A DNA stretch of 64,000 nucleotides from Callipepla californica brunnescens (lineage: Eukaryota; Chordata; Aves; Galliformes; Odontophoridae), in assembly GCA_023055505.1 (NCBI GenBank), contig JALIRH010000075.1, forward strand, positions 1,922,001-1,986,000. The letters run 5' to 3'. Within the stretch, counting starts at the first letter, position 1. Each line of letters starts with the position of its first letter. Shown in pieces: positions 19,404 through 30,989 of the stretch. The position numbers and the translations under genes are program-made. Below the pieces are notes generated by a model. It ran no database searches. It was not told the DNA's origin and saw nothing but the letters and a program-made list of their open reading frames with translations.

Positions 19404-19626
19404 AGTGTATGGACCACCGCCAGTGGTGTGGGGGATGTGCTCTCTCTATAACAAACCCAATAGCACCGTCATTAATGTACCATTCTTAATCGATACTGGG
19501 GCAGATGTTACAGTCATCCCCGAAACAAACTGGCCCCCACATTGGAAACTGGAGAATGCCCCTATGGTGGGTGGGGTCGGGGGATTAACTCAAGCCCAGA
19601 AAAAGCGCCTGCTCGGTGGCGATTAA
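19404..19626 (+). pseudogene. pro: ERV protease domain, copy 1
   Basis: Frame open from 19213 (overlapping gag). The active-site motif LIDTGADVTVIP has its catalytic Asp at 19492, with a flap-like GGVGGLTQ about 35 residues later. It lies in the +1 frame relative to gag, which a single -1 ribosomal shift would not reach, so an indel or decay is likely. TAA at 19624-19626 ends it 5 codons earlier than in copies 2 and 3, where the codon is TAC. Reverse transcriptase does not follow. Confidence 0.8.
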
Positions 19627-20120
19627 GCTCCATACTGAAAAGAGATTGGAAAAGACCGTTGCACTCTTTTCTCTTCTGAAAATCAGAGTGACAAATTTAT
19701 AGTGAGGGCCGCTACAGTATGCCCACTCCCACCGATCAAGCTAGCAACTGCCCTGTTAGTGTTAAACCAATTCCCCAGGGGGGGATAGTTGGGGAAAGGG
19801 AACAGGGGTGGAGGCTGGTCTTCATGGGCCGAGGGTACGCCGCTGTCAGAAAAGAGGGCAAAGTAAAGTGGTGCCCACTCAAGTCCATTAAACCGGACCT
19901 TTGGAGTAAAACTAATACTAACAGAAACGATAACAATAATAACAACAATATAATTGTAATACAGTGAATCTAACAGAAATTACAAGTCTGTATTCACAGG
20001 ACCAGAGCGTCGAGCACCCTCGTAACCCGCACACCGAGGTGACGAGAGAGAGCGACAACCCAACAGACATCTCATCTAAGCCTGGGAGCTCCGCATTGGC
20101 AGAATCCAGACGATGACAGA
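19627..20120 (+). pseudogene. Integrase C-terminal remnant and A/C-rich tail
   Basis: After a large deletion of pol, the frame from 19719 carries WRLVFMGRGYAAVRKEGKVK and WCPLKSIKPDLW, an integrase DNA-binding domain of the same kind as at 9663-9803. An AAC/AAT microsatellite (19925-19960) and a polar, Ser/Thr-rich segment follow. The E/V difference (RKEGK here, RKVGK in copies 2 and 3) and a 1-bp AAT indel distinguish the copies. Counterparts: 40963-41457 and 62300-62793. Confidence 0.6.
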
Positions 20121-20285
20121 ATGGCCCTAGTCATTCCTGATCATACCCTGTTACTCCCTAAGTTCGTAATATGTACTGTTGTAAAGCATAGTTTCCTCTA
20201 CTTTGTAAGCGGGTGTTCCATTTGGGCTCTGCATCTCGCACTGGCCACGCGGGTGCAGTGTACAAATGGAAAAACCCTGCCTTAA
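20121..20285 (+). pseudogene. Env leader remnant (54 codons)
   Basis: ATG opens a short frame with a hydrophobic core (SGCSIWALHLALAT) that could be an env signal sequence, given its place after the integrase end and before the 3' LTR. It stops at TAA; no SU or TM follows. The 20286-20660 stretch holds only scrambled, A/T-richer sequence. Copies: 41458-41622 and 62794-62958. Confidence 0.4.
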
Positions 20286-20663
20286 AAATCGGAGGGGGTC
20301 GGTGATGGATGAGAAAGGAAAGGTGCACCTTGAAGCAGGGGACGCCCTGCTGGCACCGCCTATCGCATCCACCGCCAATAGTGGTTATAAGAGTGCTGTC
20401 ATTCAATGCTACCTCCAGTTATCTCCAGTTGCACTACTTCTGTTGCACTACCTCTAGTTGCACTTTGACCCCCACGAGCACTGGTTATTCTGAAGTTTAC
20501 CTGTTTACAGTGCCTTCTCTTTCATTCACGGTTCCAATGTTTATATAGTTAAATATAGTTCATATTTGTTACTTTGGTTCTGCATACTGAGTATACTGTT
20601 CCTAGTTACCTGTTGTAACGAAGGTGCCTTGCGATATACATTTGTCTATTTAGTTGAGCATGT

Positions 20664-20847
20664 GAAGGGGGGTATGTTGCAGTCAGGGTTTTGGCGGACG
20701 GAAGATATCGTGCTGTACAGGAAGATAGGGCCACCTCTCAGCCAATAGTCTTCGTTCGTGGTGTAAGCAGGCGGAGACAACACTGTAACCTCAGGTGATA
20801 AAAGTACTGTGTAGCCCACCAATAAACGCCATTTGCCGTCCACCACA
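20664..20847 (+). mobile_element. Polypurine tract and 3' LTR, 173 bp (+), copy 1
   Basis: GAAGGGGGGTA at 20664-20674 followed by TGTTGCAG. The LTR runs 20675-20847 with the same CCAAT, TATA-like and AATAAA elements as the 5' LTR. Just past its CA end comes TTGGCGACTGCGAGCACG, which is where a primer-binding site would lie after a 5' LTR. This raises the possibility that the LTR also served as the 5' LTR of a second, lost provirus. Confidence 0.8.
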
Positions 20848-21162
20848 TTGGCGACTGCGAGCACGTGGACCGAGCAGCCTGGGTTGGCTGCCGTGCCGTT
20901 CCGGAGAAGGGTCACCACGCCTTTGAGAGGCAACAAAAGGTGCCCCAGGGGAAACTGGCAGTGCTGGGTGCCCTTCAGTACGCATCTAGAGGCATCCAGA
21001 CACACTCGGCACGTGGACTACCACATTGATTCCCAGGAGCTGGTTGCCCTCCCAGGTTAGTCCAGGGCAGCTCTGGCCCCAGGTCCCTCAGCCTTCCCCC
21101 AGACCCACGTGGAGCAGCAGTGCGGCTCCACCCCACGTTACCCCATATGCTCCCCTCCTGAC
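20848..21162. other. LTR 3' flank and intron, no gene recognised
   Basis: 20849-20866 is a possible decayed primer-binding site (see the adjoining LTR). The rest has no coding motif on either strand, and from about 21060 it is the intron 3' of the KIF21-like exon. Confidence 0.35.
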
Positions 21163-21332
21163 CTGGATATGTTCCCGCTGCTCCAGACCCCACTTGGTCA
21201 TGCCGTTGTCACTGGAGCCGCTGAAGAGGACGCCTCCTTGGATGGCCAGGCACTCGATGCCATGGTAGTGAGGGAGCTCCGAGTCGTTGTGGGGCCAACA
21301 GTGCCCAGCACGCCCTCAGCAATCTCAAACAC
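21163..21332 (-). pseudogene. KIF21B-like: KIF21-like WD40 exon with frameshift, spans copy 1/2 boundary
   Basis: Acceptor TTTTCCCCACAG then 170 nt then donor CAGGTCAGG. It starts [13 protein letters not shown] in one frame and, after a 1-nt loss near 21285, continues [20 protein letters not shown] and [20 protein letters not shown] in another. This is the KIF21 WD40 blade preceding that of 17338-17534. The donor phase (0) matches that exon's acceptor. The frameshift and the downstream TGA make this gene copy non-functional. Confidence 0.75.
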
Positions 21333-22311
21333 CTGTGGGGAAAACAGTAGGTGAGCAGGTTGGAGACCCCAGATGGCTCTGGACATGGAAGTCAGCCCTT
21401 CTCAAAGAACTTGGCCACCAACCTCCACTTCTGAGGCTCAGAGCACTGAGCACACAGAAAGTAGAGAGGAACGGGTTCTGTTTGAACGGCGCTGCTTTAG
21501 TGGGTGGGTACAGTAAGCTGTGCGTACCTGCCGTTCTCACAGGGAGTTTGCATCACGGTTGAACACTGTTCTCCTGGGCACCAGGTTCACATCTCAGGCG
21601 CTTACTCCTGATGTCCGTACTTTGCAAGGGAACTGTCACTTGATTCCACAAATGCCTAACGACTTCCTGCAATCACGGAGAGCTCTGCTGCCAGTGTTGC
21701 TCAAGGATGTCACAGAAGGGAAATCCCATTTGTCGGAGACGCCATCGGAACTCATGACTGCCTTCCTCGTTTCTTCTGATGATGCTTCCCTCCTACCTTC
21801 TGCGGGACTTGCGCTCGAGCGCCAGATTGTGCTGGACGCACGTTCCAGTTGGACGGCAGTGTCTATGCCTAATATCCTACACTAAGCAGTGCCTGTGTCT
21901 AACGCTAGAACAAACCTTAAGGCCTTAAGTACCTAACACTAAAATCCTAAAGCAAGCTGTGCCTATCACAACAACAAAACTAAAAACCAGAACAAGCTAC
22001 AGAATCAGCAAGTGCAGTGCTGGCACACATTTCCTGCAGCACTGATATCCAAAGACGCCCCGGATTCCTTAGGCTAGGAGGAGATGTCCAAGTGCGAAGC
22101 AAGCAGGAGAGTTCTCCACTGGAGAATGCTGGAGAGGGGAGCAAGTGTTGCTGGTTTTGGGGGCGGAGGTCTCGCCACACGTCCTTGCACCATCTGCAGA
22201 GATGTGCCACCATAGACCCCTATTCCATTCCATTTTGCTCACTAGGAGCTTTCACACATCTTCAGAAGTCAAGCCAACCTCCCCACCTGACCAGTGGACA
22301 ATCCTCATTGA

Positions 22312-22442
22312 TTCCACTCTCTCCACTGACGCTCAGAGTCCCCATTGAACCCACTGACCCCAGTGTTCTCAGTGTCCCCACTGACCTCAACGTCCCCATT
22401 GACCTCAGAGTCTCCAATTGAACCCAGTGTCCCCATTGACAT
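22312..22442. repeat. Minisatellite, copy 2
   Basis: Counterpart of 985-1115. One word reads CCCCATTGACC where copies 1 and 3 have CCCCGTTGACC. Confidence 0.6.
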
Positions 22443-22926
22443 GGGGGGAACTGGGGGGAGTGGGTCCAGGGATACTGGGAGGAAACTGGAACATCCATTC
22501 AAACCATCCTTTTCAGCTTTAGGAGCACAGCTATGGAGAATGCAGCAGCATCTGTTCTTAAAGGAGAAGACAGAAAGCCACACACTGAAATCTGAAATCT
22601 GATTTCTGGCCACATCTTCGAATTCAGAAAGGAGCTGCAAGTGTGGTGGCACACGATGGCAACTGTCATGCAAAAAGAGATGGGATTATGGCTTTGATCC
22701 TAGCCATGCTTTTATCGTTCTCTGTGGTAAACGATTTCATTCATTCGAGTTCCACTGAGGAATGATTCTGATTGGTTTCTGTTTTCAGCTGCATAAGGAT
22801 GTGTCTCAGTGTAGGATATAAAAGAGGATATCCAGAGTGAACTGCCCGAAGTTTGCCTGAAGATTGAGGAGGGGAATTGAAGAGAGAAATGGAGAGCTGA
22901 GCAATCACCAGCTGCATAAATTTTAA

Positions 22927-23372
22927 TATGAGCAAGGGTTAGATTCTGCACCTGGGATGGGACAGCCCTGTCTGTCCGTACAGACTGGGGGACAAGGGCT
23001 GGGGAGCAGCTCCAGGAAAGGGACCTGGGGGTTCTGGTCAGTGTTGAGTTGAACGTGAGCCAGCAGTTTGTCCTGACAGCCAAAAAAGCCAACCATCCCC
23101 TGGGGTGCTTCAGGGCCAGCCCTGCTGTGTGAGAGAGAAGGGATCATCCCGCTCTGCTGTGTGCTGGTGCAGCCTCACCTCTAGCACTGGGTACAGCTTG
23201 GGTGCCACAGTTTAAGGACATCAAACTATCGGAGTGCATCTATAGGAGAGCTATGAAAATGGTGAAGTGTCCAGTAGAGAGAAGTACGAGGAATGGCTGA
23301 AGTTGCTCGGTTTGTTTATGCTGGGCAAGACGGAGGGGAAAGCACGTCATCATCATCTACAGCTCCCTCCCA
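22927..23372 (+). mobile_element. Old CR1 fragment, copy 2
   Basis: Same decayed fragment as 1600-2045. ATCATCCCGC here versus ATCGTCCCGC in copies 1 and 3. Confidence 0.7.
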
Positions 23373-23419
23373 GGAACCCTGATTGTCAGTGGACGGGGAC
23401 TCACTGTGTTCCAGGATGC

Positions 23420-24265
23420 TCAGAGAAGTCTCCAGTCCAAGGAAACTTTCTGTGCTGTTTTTGAGAGCTTCCGATGTACATCGGCTGTACACCGTACTTT
23501 CTCAGGATCACGGTCCTGGCGTGGATTGTTAGGGACAAAACTGGGATCGTACAGCATCTCTACTACAGCCATTTCTCTCAAAAATTGGATGCCCTTCTCC
23601 ACAGTATTCCATCTTTCCACCTTAGGCTCCAGATCATCTTTGTAAGGAAATCTCCCCTTTACAGCCACTAGTACTGGTTCCCAGAGGGTAGCAACTCCAC
23701 TCAGACATCTACTAATCCCTCTGTCGATAGCTGGGTCTCGAGCAATGCTTCCCACTTGGCGGGCTTCGTTGCCATCTAGGGACACGCTGCTGGCACCGTT
23801 GTCCCAACACCGCAGCAACCAGGTGACAACAGGTTCATCCGAGCGCCGTACAAACTCCTTTCTGGAACCTTGGATTTCAGTCATCTTTAAGGGATGAGGA
23901 ATAGTGGTAACAGTGATTTCTTCATCATCACTGTCCTCTCCATGTCTCACAATTTTCTTAGTGGCCTTTCTAGGTGGTGGTGGTGGTGGTGCTGAGGAGG
24001 GCCCCTCACCTGGATCTTCCTCTTCTTTCTCTGCTTCTTCTTCTTTCCGTTCTAGGCGCGAGGACACTCGTTTCCACTTCTGGCCTTCCACAGGGGCAAC
24101 TGACATTGATGCCAGTGCTTCCTGTGATCGATCAGGTCTAACTTCGAGGTTTCCATTTTTGCTTTGGACCTCGGTTTGGAAACCATTTCTTTCCAGATTA
24201 TCAAGTATAGCTCGATAAGCACAAGCCAAACAATCCGTTCCTTCCCAGATCTTCCTGAGACTCAT
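23420..24265 (-). CDS. Gag-like ORF, copy 2
   Basis: Intact 281-codon frame as at 2093-2938, NNPRQ variant shared with copy 3. The hydrophobic ORF upstream is at 24367-24741 and is also open. Confidence 0.6.
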   Translation of the reverse strand: MSLRKIWEGTDCLACAYRAILDNLERNGFQTEVQSKNGNLEVRPDRSQEALASMSVAPVEGQKWKRVSSRLERKEEEAEKEEEDPGEGPSSAPPPPPPRKATKKIVRHGEDSDDEEITVTTIPHPLKMTEIQGSRKEFVRRSDEPVVTWLLRCWDNGASSVSLDGNEARQVGSIARDPAIDRGISRCLSGVATLWEPVLVAVKGRFPYKDDLEPKVERWNTVEKGIQFLREMAVVEMLYDPSFVPNNPRQDRDPEKVRCTADVHRKLSKTAQKVSLDWRLL

Positions 24266-24366
24266 GACTCCTTACCTAAACACTCACTGAATTTCTCAGG
24301 ATCCCACAGGTGCTCAAGATCAAAATCTCATAGCACCGGGGGTCCCCACGCTTCTAATTTCTTTCC

Positions 24367-24741
24367 TCATTTTTCCCACCTTCCCTGCCATTCAACACTC
24401 TCTGGTTTTGAGGAAGGCTTCCTCCACGCGATATAAAATCCTATTGTAAGGAATACATTCAGGAAAACGGATAACACAGTTGGCAGGCTGGCATCCTGAA
24501 CACAGGTAAAGACCTGAAAAGAGTACCTGGGAACCAATCCAAATGCCGTATAATCTGTCACGTTAGCCAGGGTGTTTAGGGAGGAGGGAGGTAACCCCAT
24601 CAGCACACTAAAGTAGCTGTATGCATATATGACTCCGGTGTTGAACATGAGGAGCTTAAAAAGACGCCAACGTGCTCCAAGGTACATGAAAACCCTTAGT
24701 GCCAGTTTTACAATGGAGTACAAATACTGCATAGCCCGCAT
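24367..24741 (-). CDS. Hydrophobic ORF, copy 2
   Basis: Counterpart of 3040-3414, with GARWRL in place of GARWHL; otherwise unchanged and open. Confidence 0.35.
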   Translation of the reverse strand: MRAMQYLYSIVKLALRVFMYLGARWRLFKLLMFNTGVIYAYSYFSVLMGLPPSSLNTLANVTDYTAFGLVPRYSFQVFTCVQDASLPTVLSVFLNVFLTIGFYIAWRKPSSKPESVEWQGRWEK

Positions 24742-25807
24742 TCTCCGCCAATAATTTGTCACGGCCCAGGCCCAAGGGCACAACCGCCCCGCTCGGTGGG
24801 GAGGTCAGGATGTCACAGGCAGGCTCCAAGATGCCCGACTCCCCTGCATCCTCTTTCCAAAGCTTATCTCTGTGCAAGGACAGACAAATACACCAAACAA
24901 TGGCCGAGTGTTAAAGGAAGGGGCCGGAGGGGAATGTTTATGCTGAAAGTGTAAAACAGGCATTTGAAAGTCGTGACCCTGGATCTGAGCCGAACGCGGT
25001 GACGGGATGCTAAGCGGGCTATTTGCCAGTGTGTAGATAACAACCATTCGTTGTTGCTTTGATGACTGAGGGATTTCTGATTATTTGGTATTTGTGTGAT
25101 CAGCGAAGCGTCACGGAAGGGTGTGAGCCTGCAGTACTCAGCCAGTGAGGAACCAGGGGAGAAGGAGATAAGCGTTGGGCAATAGGGGATAAAAGATGGA
25201 ACGCTCTTGTCTGTGTGCGCTCCCTGTTTATGGTGCGCCCGCCATCGCAATTGCGAATAAACTCGGCTTTCTCAGAGGCATTGTCCTGAAAAAAACATTT
25301 GGATATTTCCAACAGTCCCACCACCAGCCGTTGGGTGCTGTCAGCTACACTGCTGTCCAGCCAACAGCCATCGGCATTCACTTCCATTGCTGTCCAGTCA
25401 GCAGCTGTTGCGGTCCATCATTGTAGTGGGATTGCCTGGTCACAGCCTGAACCAGTGAATGAGCATCTGAGTGAGCAGAGCGGAGGAGCCCAGGTCCACC
25501 CGCCCTCTCGCTCTCTCCCTCTCGGTGGTGCTTCCGGAGGTGCTTCCGGGAGCACAGATCCGCTCAGAGCCTGCGTGGGTTGCCCCCCCTCTCTCTGGCT
25601 CTCTTCCTTCCGGCGCGCCAGCGTTCAAACGAGAGGCGGCTGCGTTCCTCCACCTAAACGGTCGCCGGGAGGGGTGAGTTCATTCCCCCTTATCTGTAAC
25701 ATCTCTTTCTGTAGCGCCTCTACCTCAAATAAAAACTCTGTCACCGCCTTTGCTTGCTTTGCGCTTGGCGAGCCAGGCAGCCTAATACCTTTTAAAAAAC
25801 ATTCACT

Positions 25808-26191
25808 ATGACCCTTCTAAGTAACATCGTGGGGTGGTTTCCACGGGAAAAGACCACCCCCTTAAATGACCTTTTGCCCGGTCATATCCCGGGATTTCTA
25901 GGATCCCCATACCACGGGGTTGCTGCTATTATTGAAAAATGGGGCCCCCTGCGAGACGGAGGAAACCTCCTTGAATCCCTGTCCCGACTAGCTGACTATT
26001 TTCTCTCTCTGACTGAAAACGTACTGACTACTCGGGAGCGGCAATTAGCTGCGTCTACGGTGGCATGGCCGCTGCTGATAGCCTTAAACCAGATGAACAC
26101 ATCTGAAGGGGGTCTGCTTGATGAAAATCAACTCTTGCATGACCGTATCGAAGAATTAGAAAAACAAATTGCAGTTTTCATAGATTCATAG
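25808..26191 (+). pseudogene. N-terminal gag-like ORF, copy 2
   Basis: Same 127-codon frame as at 4481-4864, ending in the CR1 tail. The LTR and leader before it are at about 24870-25807. Confidence 0.45.
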
Positions 26192-27667
26192 ATTCATTAC
26201 GTTGGAAAGGACCTACAAGATCATCTAGTCCAACCATCCTCACACCACCATCCCTACCCACCAAGCTACTAAAATTGTCCTCAAATCTAATCTAAATCTT
26301 CCCTGGTGCAACTTGTGGCCATTCCCTCTTGTCCTGTCATTAGTTACCTGGGAGAAGAGGTCAACCCCCTCCTCACCACAGCCTCCCTTCAGGAAGTGGC
26401 AGAGTGCGATGAGGTCTCCTCTGAGCCTCCTTTTCTCCAGGCTAAACAATCCCAGCTCCCTCAGCTGCTCCTCGTAAGACTTCTGCTCCAGACCCCTCAC
26501 CAGTTTTGTTGCCCTTCTCTGAACACGCTCCAGGGCCTCGATGTCTCTCTTGTAGTGAGGGGCCCAACACTGAACACAGTACTCGAGGTGCGGCCGCACC
26601 AGAGCTGAGTACAGGGGGATGATCACCTCCCTGCTCCTGCTGGCCACACTATTCCTAATACAGGCCAGGATGCCATTGGCCTTCTTGGCCACCTGGGCAC
26701 ACTGCCGGCTCATGTTGAGCCGAGCATCAACCAACACCCCCAGGTCCTTTTCCTCTATACACTCCTCAAGCCATTCTGCCCCAAGCCTATAGCATTGCAT
26801 GGGGTTATTGTGGCCAAAGTGCAGGACCCGGCACTTGGCCTTATTGAACCTCATTCCATTGACCTCAGCCCAGCTGTCCAGCCTATCCAGATCCCGCTGA
26901 AGGGCCCCTCTACCCTCAGGCAGATCAACACATCCTCCCAACTTGGTGTCATCCGCAAACTTACTGAGGGTACACTCAATCCCCTCATCCAGGTCATCAA
27001 TAAAGATATTAAACAGTATGGGCCCCAATACCGACCCCTGGGGGACACCACTCGTAACGGGACACCAGCTGGACTTAACTCCATTAACCACTACCCGCTG
27101 GGCACGGCCCTCTAGCCAATTCTCGTGAACCTGTCCGCACCACGGGCTGCCAGTTTCCCCAGGAGAATACTGTGGGAGACCGTGTCAAAGGCTTTGCTGA
27201 AGTCCAGGTAGACTACATCAACAGCCTTCCCCTCATCCACCAGTCTGGTCACCCAGTCGTAGAAGGAGATGAAGTTGGACAAGCACGACCTGCCCTTTGT
27301 GAACCCGTGCTGGCTGGGTCTGATCCCCTGGTTGCCATGCACGTGCCGTGTGATCTCCCTCAAGATCAACCGCTCCATAACTTTCCCTGATACCGAGGTC
27401 AGGCTGACAGGCCTGTAGTTCCCCAGATCTTCCTTACGGCCTTTCTTGTAGATGGGAGTCACATCGGCAAGCCTCTAATCTTGCGGGACCTCTCCAGGTG
27501 ACCAGGAATGCTGATAGATGGCAGAAAGCGGCTTGGCAATCACCTCTGCCAGCTCCCTCAGCACCCTTGGGTGGATCCCATCTGGCCCCATGGACTTGCG
27601 GCAGTTCAGATGGAGGAGTGTCGGTGTGTCCGACACCTTCTTGTCTTGCGACAGGTTCCTAAAGGGG
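26177..27667 (-). mobile_element. 5'-truncated CR1, copy 2
   Basis: Counterpart of 4850-6340 with the same nonsense codon and frameshift, so both lesions predate the amplification. Confidence 0.92.
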
Positions 27668-28557
27668 TTAGAACCTCCTGCCCACATCAACTCCCCAGCG
27701 CCCGGATCCAAACCCAGCAATTCCCTGGCAAGGTTTTCGGCGGTCTTCTCTTCCCTTGCTGCCTTTAAAGCCCCCAGAATCAAACCCCAACTTTTTAACT
27801 CCGCTGCCTATTGAGTCTGCATGGCTTTCTGGGAGAGTGCTGCTGTCAGCGAGTCCCACCGCCCGGGGTCGTACACCTCATGGAGGAAGTTTAAAAGTCC
27901 CTCTCTTTCCAGGAGGTTAAGGACCGCGGCCACATCCTTCTTAAAAAAAGCGGTTTTTCCGCAATAAGTTTTATAAGCTTCAAGCAATACCTTAATGACG
28001 GATTTCATGATTGCCCAGGGGATCACCCCTCTGTCTTCCACAGCGCGTCTACTGTGAGATAAATTCGCAGCGCTGCGTTTATTGCCCCAGGGGAACCAAC
28101 CCCTCCAGCACTTCTGTGACAGTACCACCGCAAGTTCCTGCGTCTGTCACACAGCCGGCTGATACCAAGGCAAGATCCAAAGTCGGGGTCACCATTTGTT
28201 GCCTAGTTCTCACGGCAACCTAGGTTACAGTCCGCTCCGGCCTGCAGTGGTCTGACAGCCTTCAGGCCCAGCGCCCGACCCTGTTGGTCCCGCGCCCCGC
28301 CTGGGCCATTCGCACACCATGAATGCATCAGTATGATGGGTGGCAAAACGGCGTTTATTGCAAGCAACACACTCTTCTTATAACTTTCTTCATCACAGTA
28401 CTACCTATCACCTATGCTACGGTTACCTCTGCCCAATAGATGTGTGGCATGTCTTGTCTTCTCCATATTTGGCCTTACTTGTTCTTCTTCTCTTATCTTC
28501 AAGATAGTGTTACCATGGTTTCCCAAGAGTCAAGGGGCCCCTGCGGGACCTATTGCA
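27668..28557 (-). pseudogene. Alpharetrovirus-like LTR, primer site and matrix fragment, copy 2
   Basis: Matrix ATG at 28008, TAG at 27808-27810, primer-binding site 28177-28194, LTR about 28197-28557. Structure and lesions as in copy 1. Confidence 0.7.
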
Positions 28558-28639
28558 GTCTGGTGACCGCCACAGCTTCTTTCCAAGTTTTCAATTAACT
28601 ATACTCCCCCGATCCCATGACTGGCCTTTTTTTCCGAGT

Positions 28640-30250
28640 CTATACAAAGGTCAAAACATGGTTGGGTTGCCCGTCGATTTTAACAAAGGCAATCCCAGCC
28701 CATATAAGATCATTGAACATGGTCTGCCGGGATACCCGTACGGGGCCTGATTGGGGTATCCGTGGGGCGGGATTCTTAGTTTTAATAGGGAAGGCCTCAG
28801 CTTCTTCTACCATACGAACATCGCGCCTGGTTGTTATGCGTTCCGTTTCCCCCAGGTCTGCCACCAACTGTGCTGCCTGTTGGACGATGGCCTCTGAGGC
28901 CACCAACGGGTTCAATATGGAGACCAAAGTCCCATAAAGGTGAGAGGGGGCCTGCTGCAGTATTAGGTCTCTGTCAACGGTTTGTGGGCTGGTTTGGCCC
29001 GGTTCTGCGACAACTGAGGAAGGAGACCCACGGGCCCACTCCCCGGACAAGGGGAAGGGGTTAAGGGAAAAGGGAGAAAGGGAGATGAGCCCCGAAACAA
29101 AACAGCGGCAACGATCTGAGGAGGAAAAGCTAATTTACTAAATAAGATCTTAGGAAGTAAATAACACAATATAATACAATACAATTTGGAATTGAGCCCA
29201 GTGAATCAAACAAAATGAGTAAGAGAGAGAGAGAGAGTGTCCGATAAACAGAAGGCCTTACGCTAACGCTGAAGGCGGACGGCAGCGAGAACCCACTGCT
29301 GAGTGATCCCAAAGGAAGAACCTGTCCCGTGACCGCAGACAGCTTTTCTCTTTTCCCTCTGAGCGGAAAACACGTAAAAATACAAAGCATCGCAAAGTCC
29401 TCTGGGGAATGGAGCTCTCCCTCTCTTCTGAGACAGGCATATTCATAACTATCGATGATCCACAGAGCTGTGGCATTAACTCTCTAACTCCCAGTAGATC
29501 ACATGATGTTATGACGTGGAAGATCAACAATACAACAAAATCATAAAACCATGACAGTCTCGCATACCCGCTGTAAATTTCTCTGTATCAGGGCTCTCAA
29601 ATGTATCTGAATACATGGCCTCCCTCATACCAAGTTCCCGGATGTATGTTTGGAGGTCCTCCATGGAGGACCATAAACCGGTATTGAGTGGAAGGTCAGT
29701 CTTATTAGGCCACGTTAAGCGGCCTGCTGCTATTAACCAATCTATAATAGAATGATTTTCTTCTGCATGGTGGATGGCGGCATATCATCTTTGCCTCAGG
29801 GCCGGCTGTATAGTTGTAGATACTAATTTGCTAATTTCGACATCTCTGTCCCATTGACTAATACACTTTCAGCTCCTGCATCCCACGAGCTCAGGAGCCA
29901 TGCTGGTATGCTTTCTCCAGGTTTTTGATGGAACTGCTTTACTAGGTCCATCGACTCATTTGCTGTATACGGGCAAGCTGTCACGTGCAAGGTTGTTTCA
30001 GCAGGGGGCCAGGCAGCCCCGCTGGTCTATCTTGCATTTTCTTTGTTTTTTGAGTTATGATTGGTCGGGTCTCAAATGGATCCGCCATAGATGGAGCTTC
30101 AAGATCTGATTTAGAAACCTTGTTTTCTGAAATAACCAGGCCCGCTACTTCAGGGACCTGGCTGTCCTCCACTGATATGCTACGTACTTGTCTTGTTGGG
30201 ACATTTAGTCCAGGTTTTTTGGTTACTAACGTGCCTAATTGTTGTTCCAA
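28640..30250 (-). pseudogene. ERV leader ORF, LTR and degenerate gag, copy 2
   Basis: Counterparts of 7313-7723 (28640-29050), the LTR (29097-29556) and the broken capsid region (29562-30250). Confidence 0.55.
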
Positions 30251-30261
30251 CTTTTCAATAC

Positions 30262-30613
30262 GGGCTAGGGGTGGACTAGGGCTAGGGATGGGCTAGGGCT
30301 CGGCTACAGCTAGAGGGGCTAGCACTGGGGCTGCACTAGGGCTAGGGTTGGGCTTGTGCTAGACGGGCTACGGTGAGGGCTAGGGATTGGCTAGGGCTAA
30401 GGCTGGGCTAGGGCTAGAGGGGCAAGTGCTATGGCGGGGCTAGGGATGGGCTTGGCCTGCGGTAGGGCTAGAGGGGCTAGGACTACGGCTGGCCTAGGGC
30501 TTGGGTTGGGCTAGGGCTAGAGCTACAGGCGCTAGGGCTAGAGGCGCTAGGGCTCCTGGGGCTACAACAAGGGCGTTTACAGCTAGTGGGGTAGGGCTAG
30601 TTGGGCTAGGTGC
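30262..30613 (+). repeat. GGGCTA telomere-like repeat, copy 2
   Basis: Same degenerate pattern as 8935-9286, with GGGCTACAACAAGG in place of GGGCTACGACAAGG near the end. Confidence 0.8.
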
Positions 30614-30989
30614 AGCGTCTCAGGCATGGACTCAGATGTGAACGATCCAAATCATTTGGGACAGGTTTTAACATCCCTTTTTTGCTTTCACAAGTTCTCT
30701 CTTGGAACTTTCTCACCCGCCTTGACGTATCAACATTTGAACTTCCCAAAGCAGTCCTTCAGCGTGCATACAGAAGATTATCCGATCAGAGCTGTGAGGC
30801 TTTCCAAACCACGCACTCTTCCTCCAGTTGGTTGGTTGGTTGGTTGGTTGGTAAGTTGCTATGGTGCAGCTTACTTGAACTTCTTTTCCTCTTCTTCTGG
30901 AAGTGTCCTTGGTTCTCAGCCTTCCTTTCTCATGCTGTTTCTCCTGGTCCACAGCTGCAGCTCTAAATATACTTTCTGTATTCCCACAG

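Larger units (their letters stand above)
1..21327. repeat. Tandem repeat unit, copy 1 (about 21.3 kb)
   Basis: First of three head-to-tail copies. The sequence at position 1 recurs at 21328 and at 42665, and landmarks keep a constant spacing throughout. This copy is 10 bp shorter than the other two: it lacks 9 bp in the gag gene near 18162 and 1 bp in an AAT-rich tract near 19950. The unit start is arbitrary, since the window opens inside the last 5 bases of a KIF21-like exon. The true duplication breakpoints therefore cannot be read from inside the array. Confidence 0.97.

Noticed and set aside
17718..20847. Complete or replication-competent provirus
   Set aside because: Primer-binding site, matrix start, reverse transcriptase, most of integrase and nearly all of env are missing; the gag frame lacks an ATG.
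17338..21332. KIF21-like sequence as a processed retrocopy
   Set aside because: Both segments keep splice acceptors and donors with matching phase, and no poly(A) tract is present.
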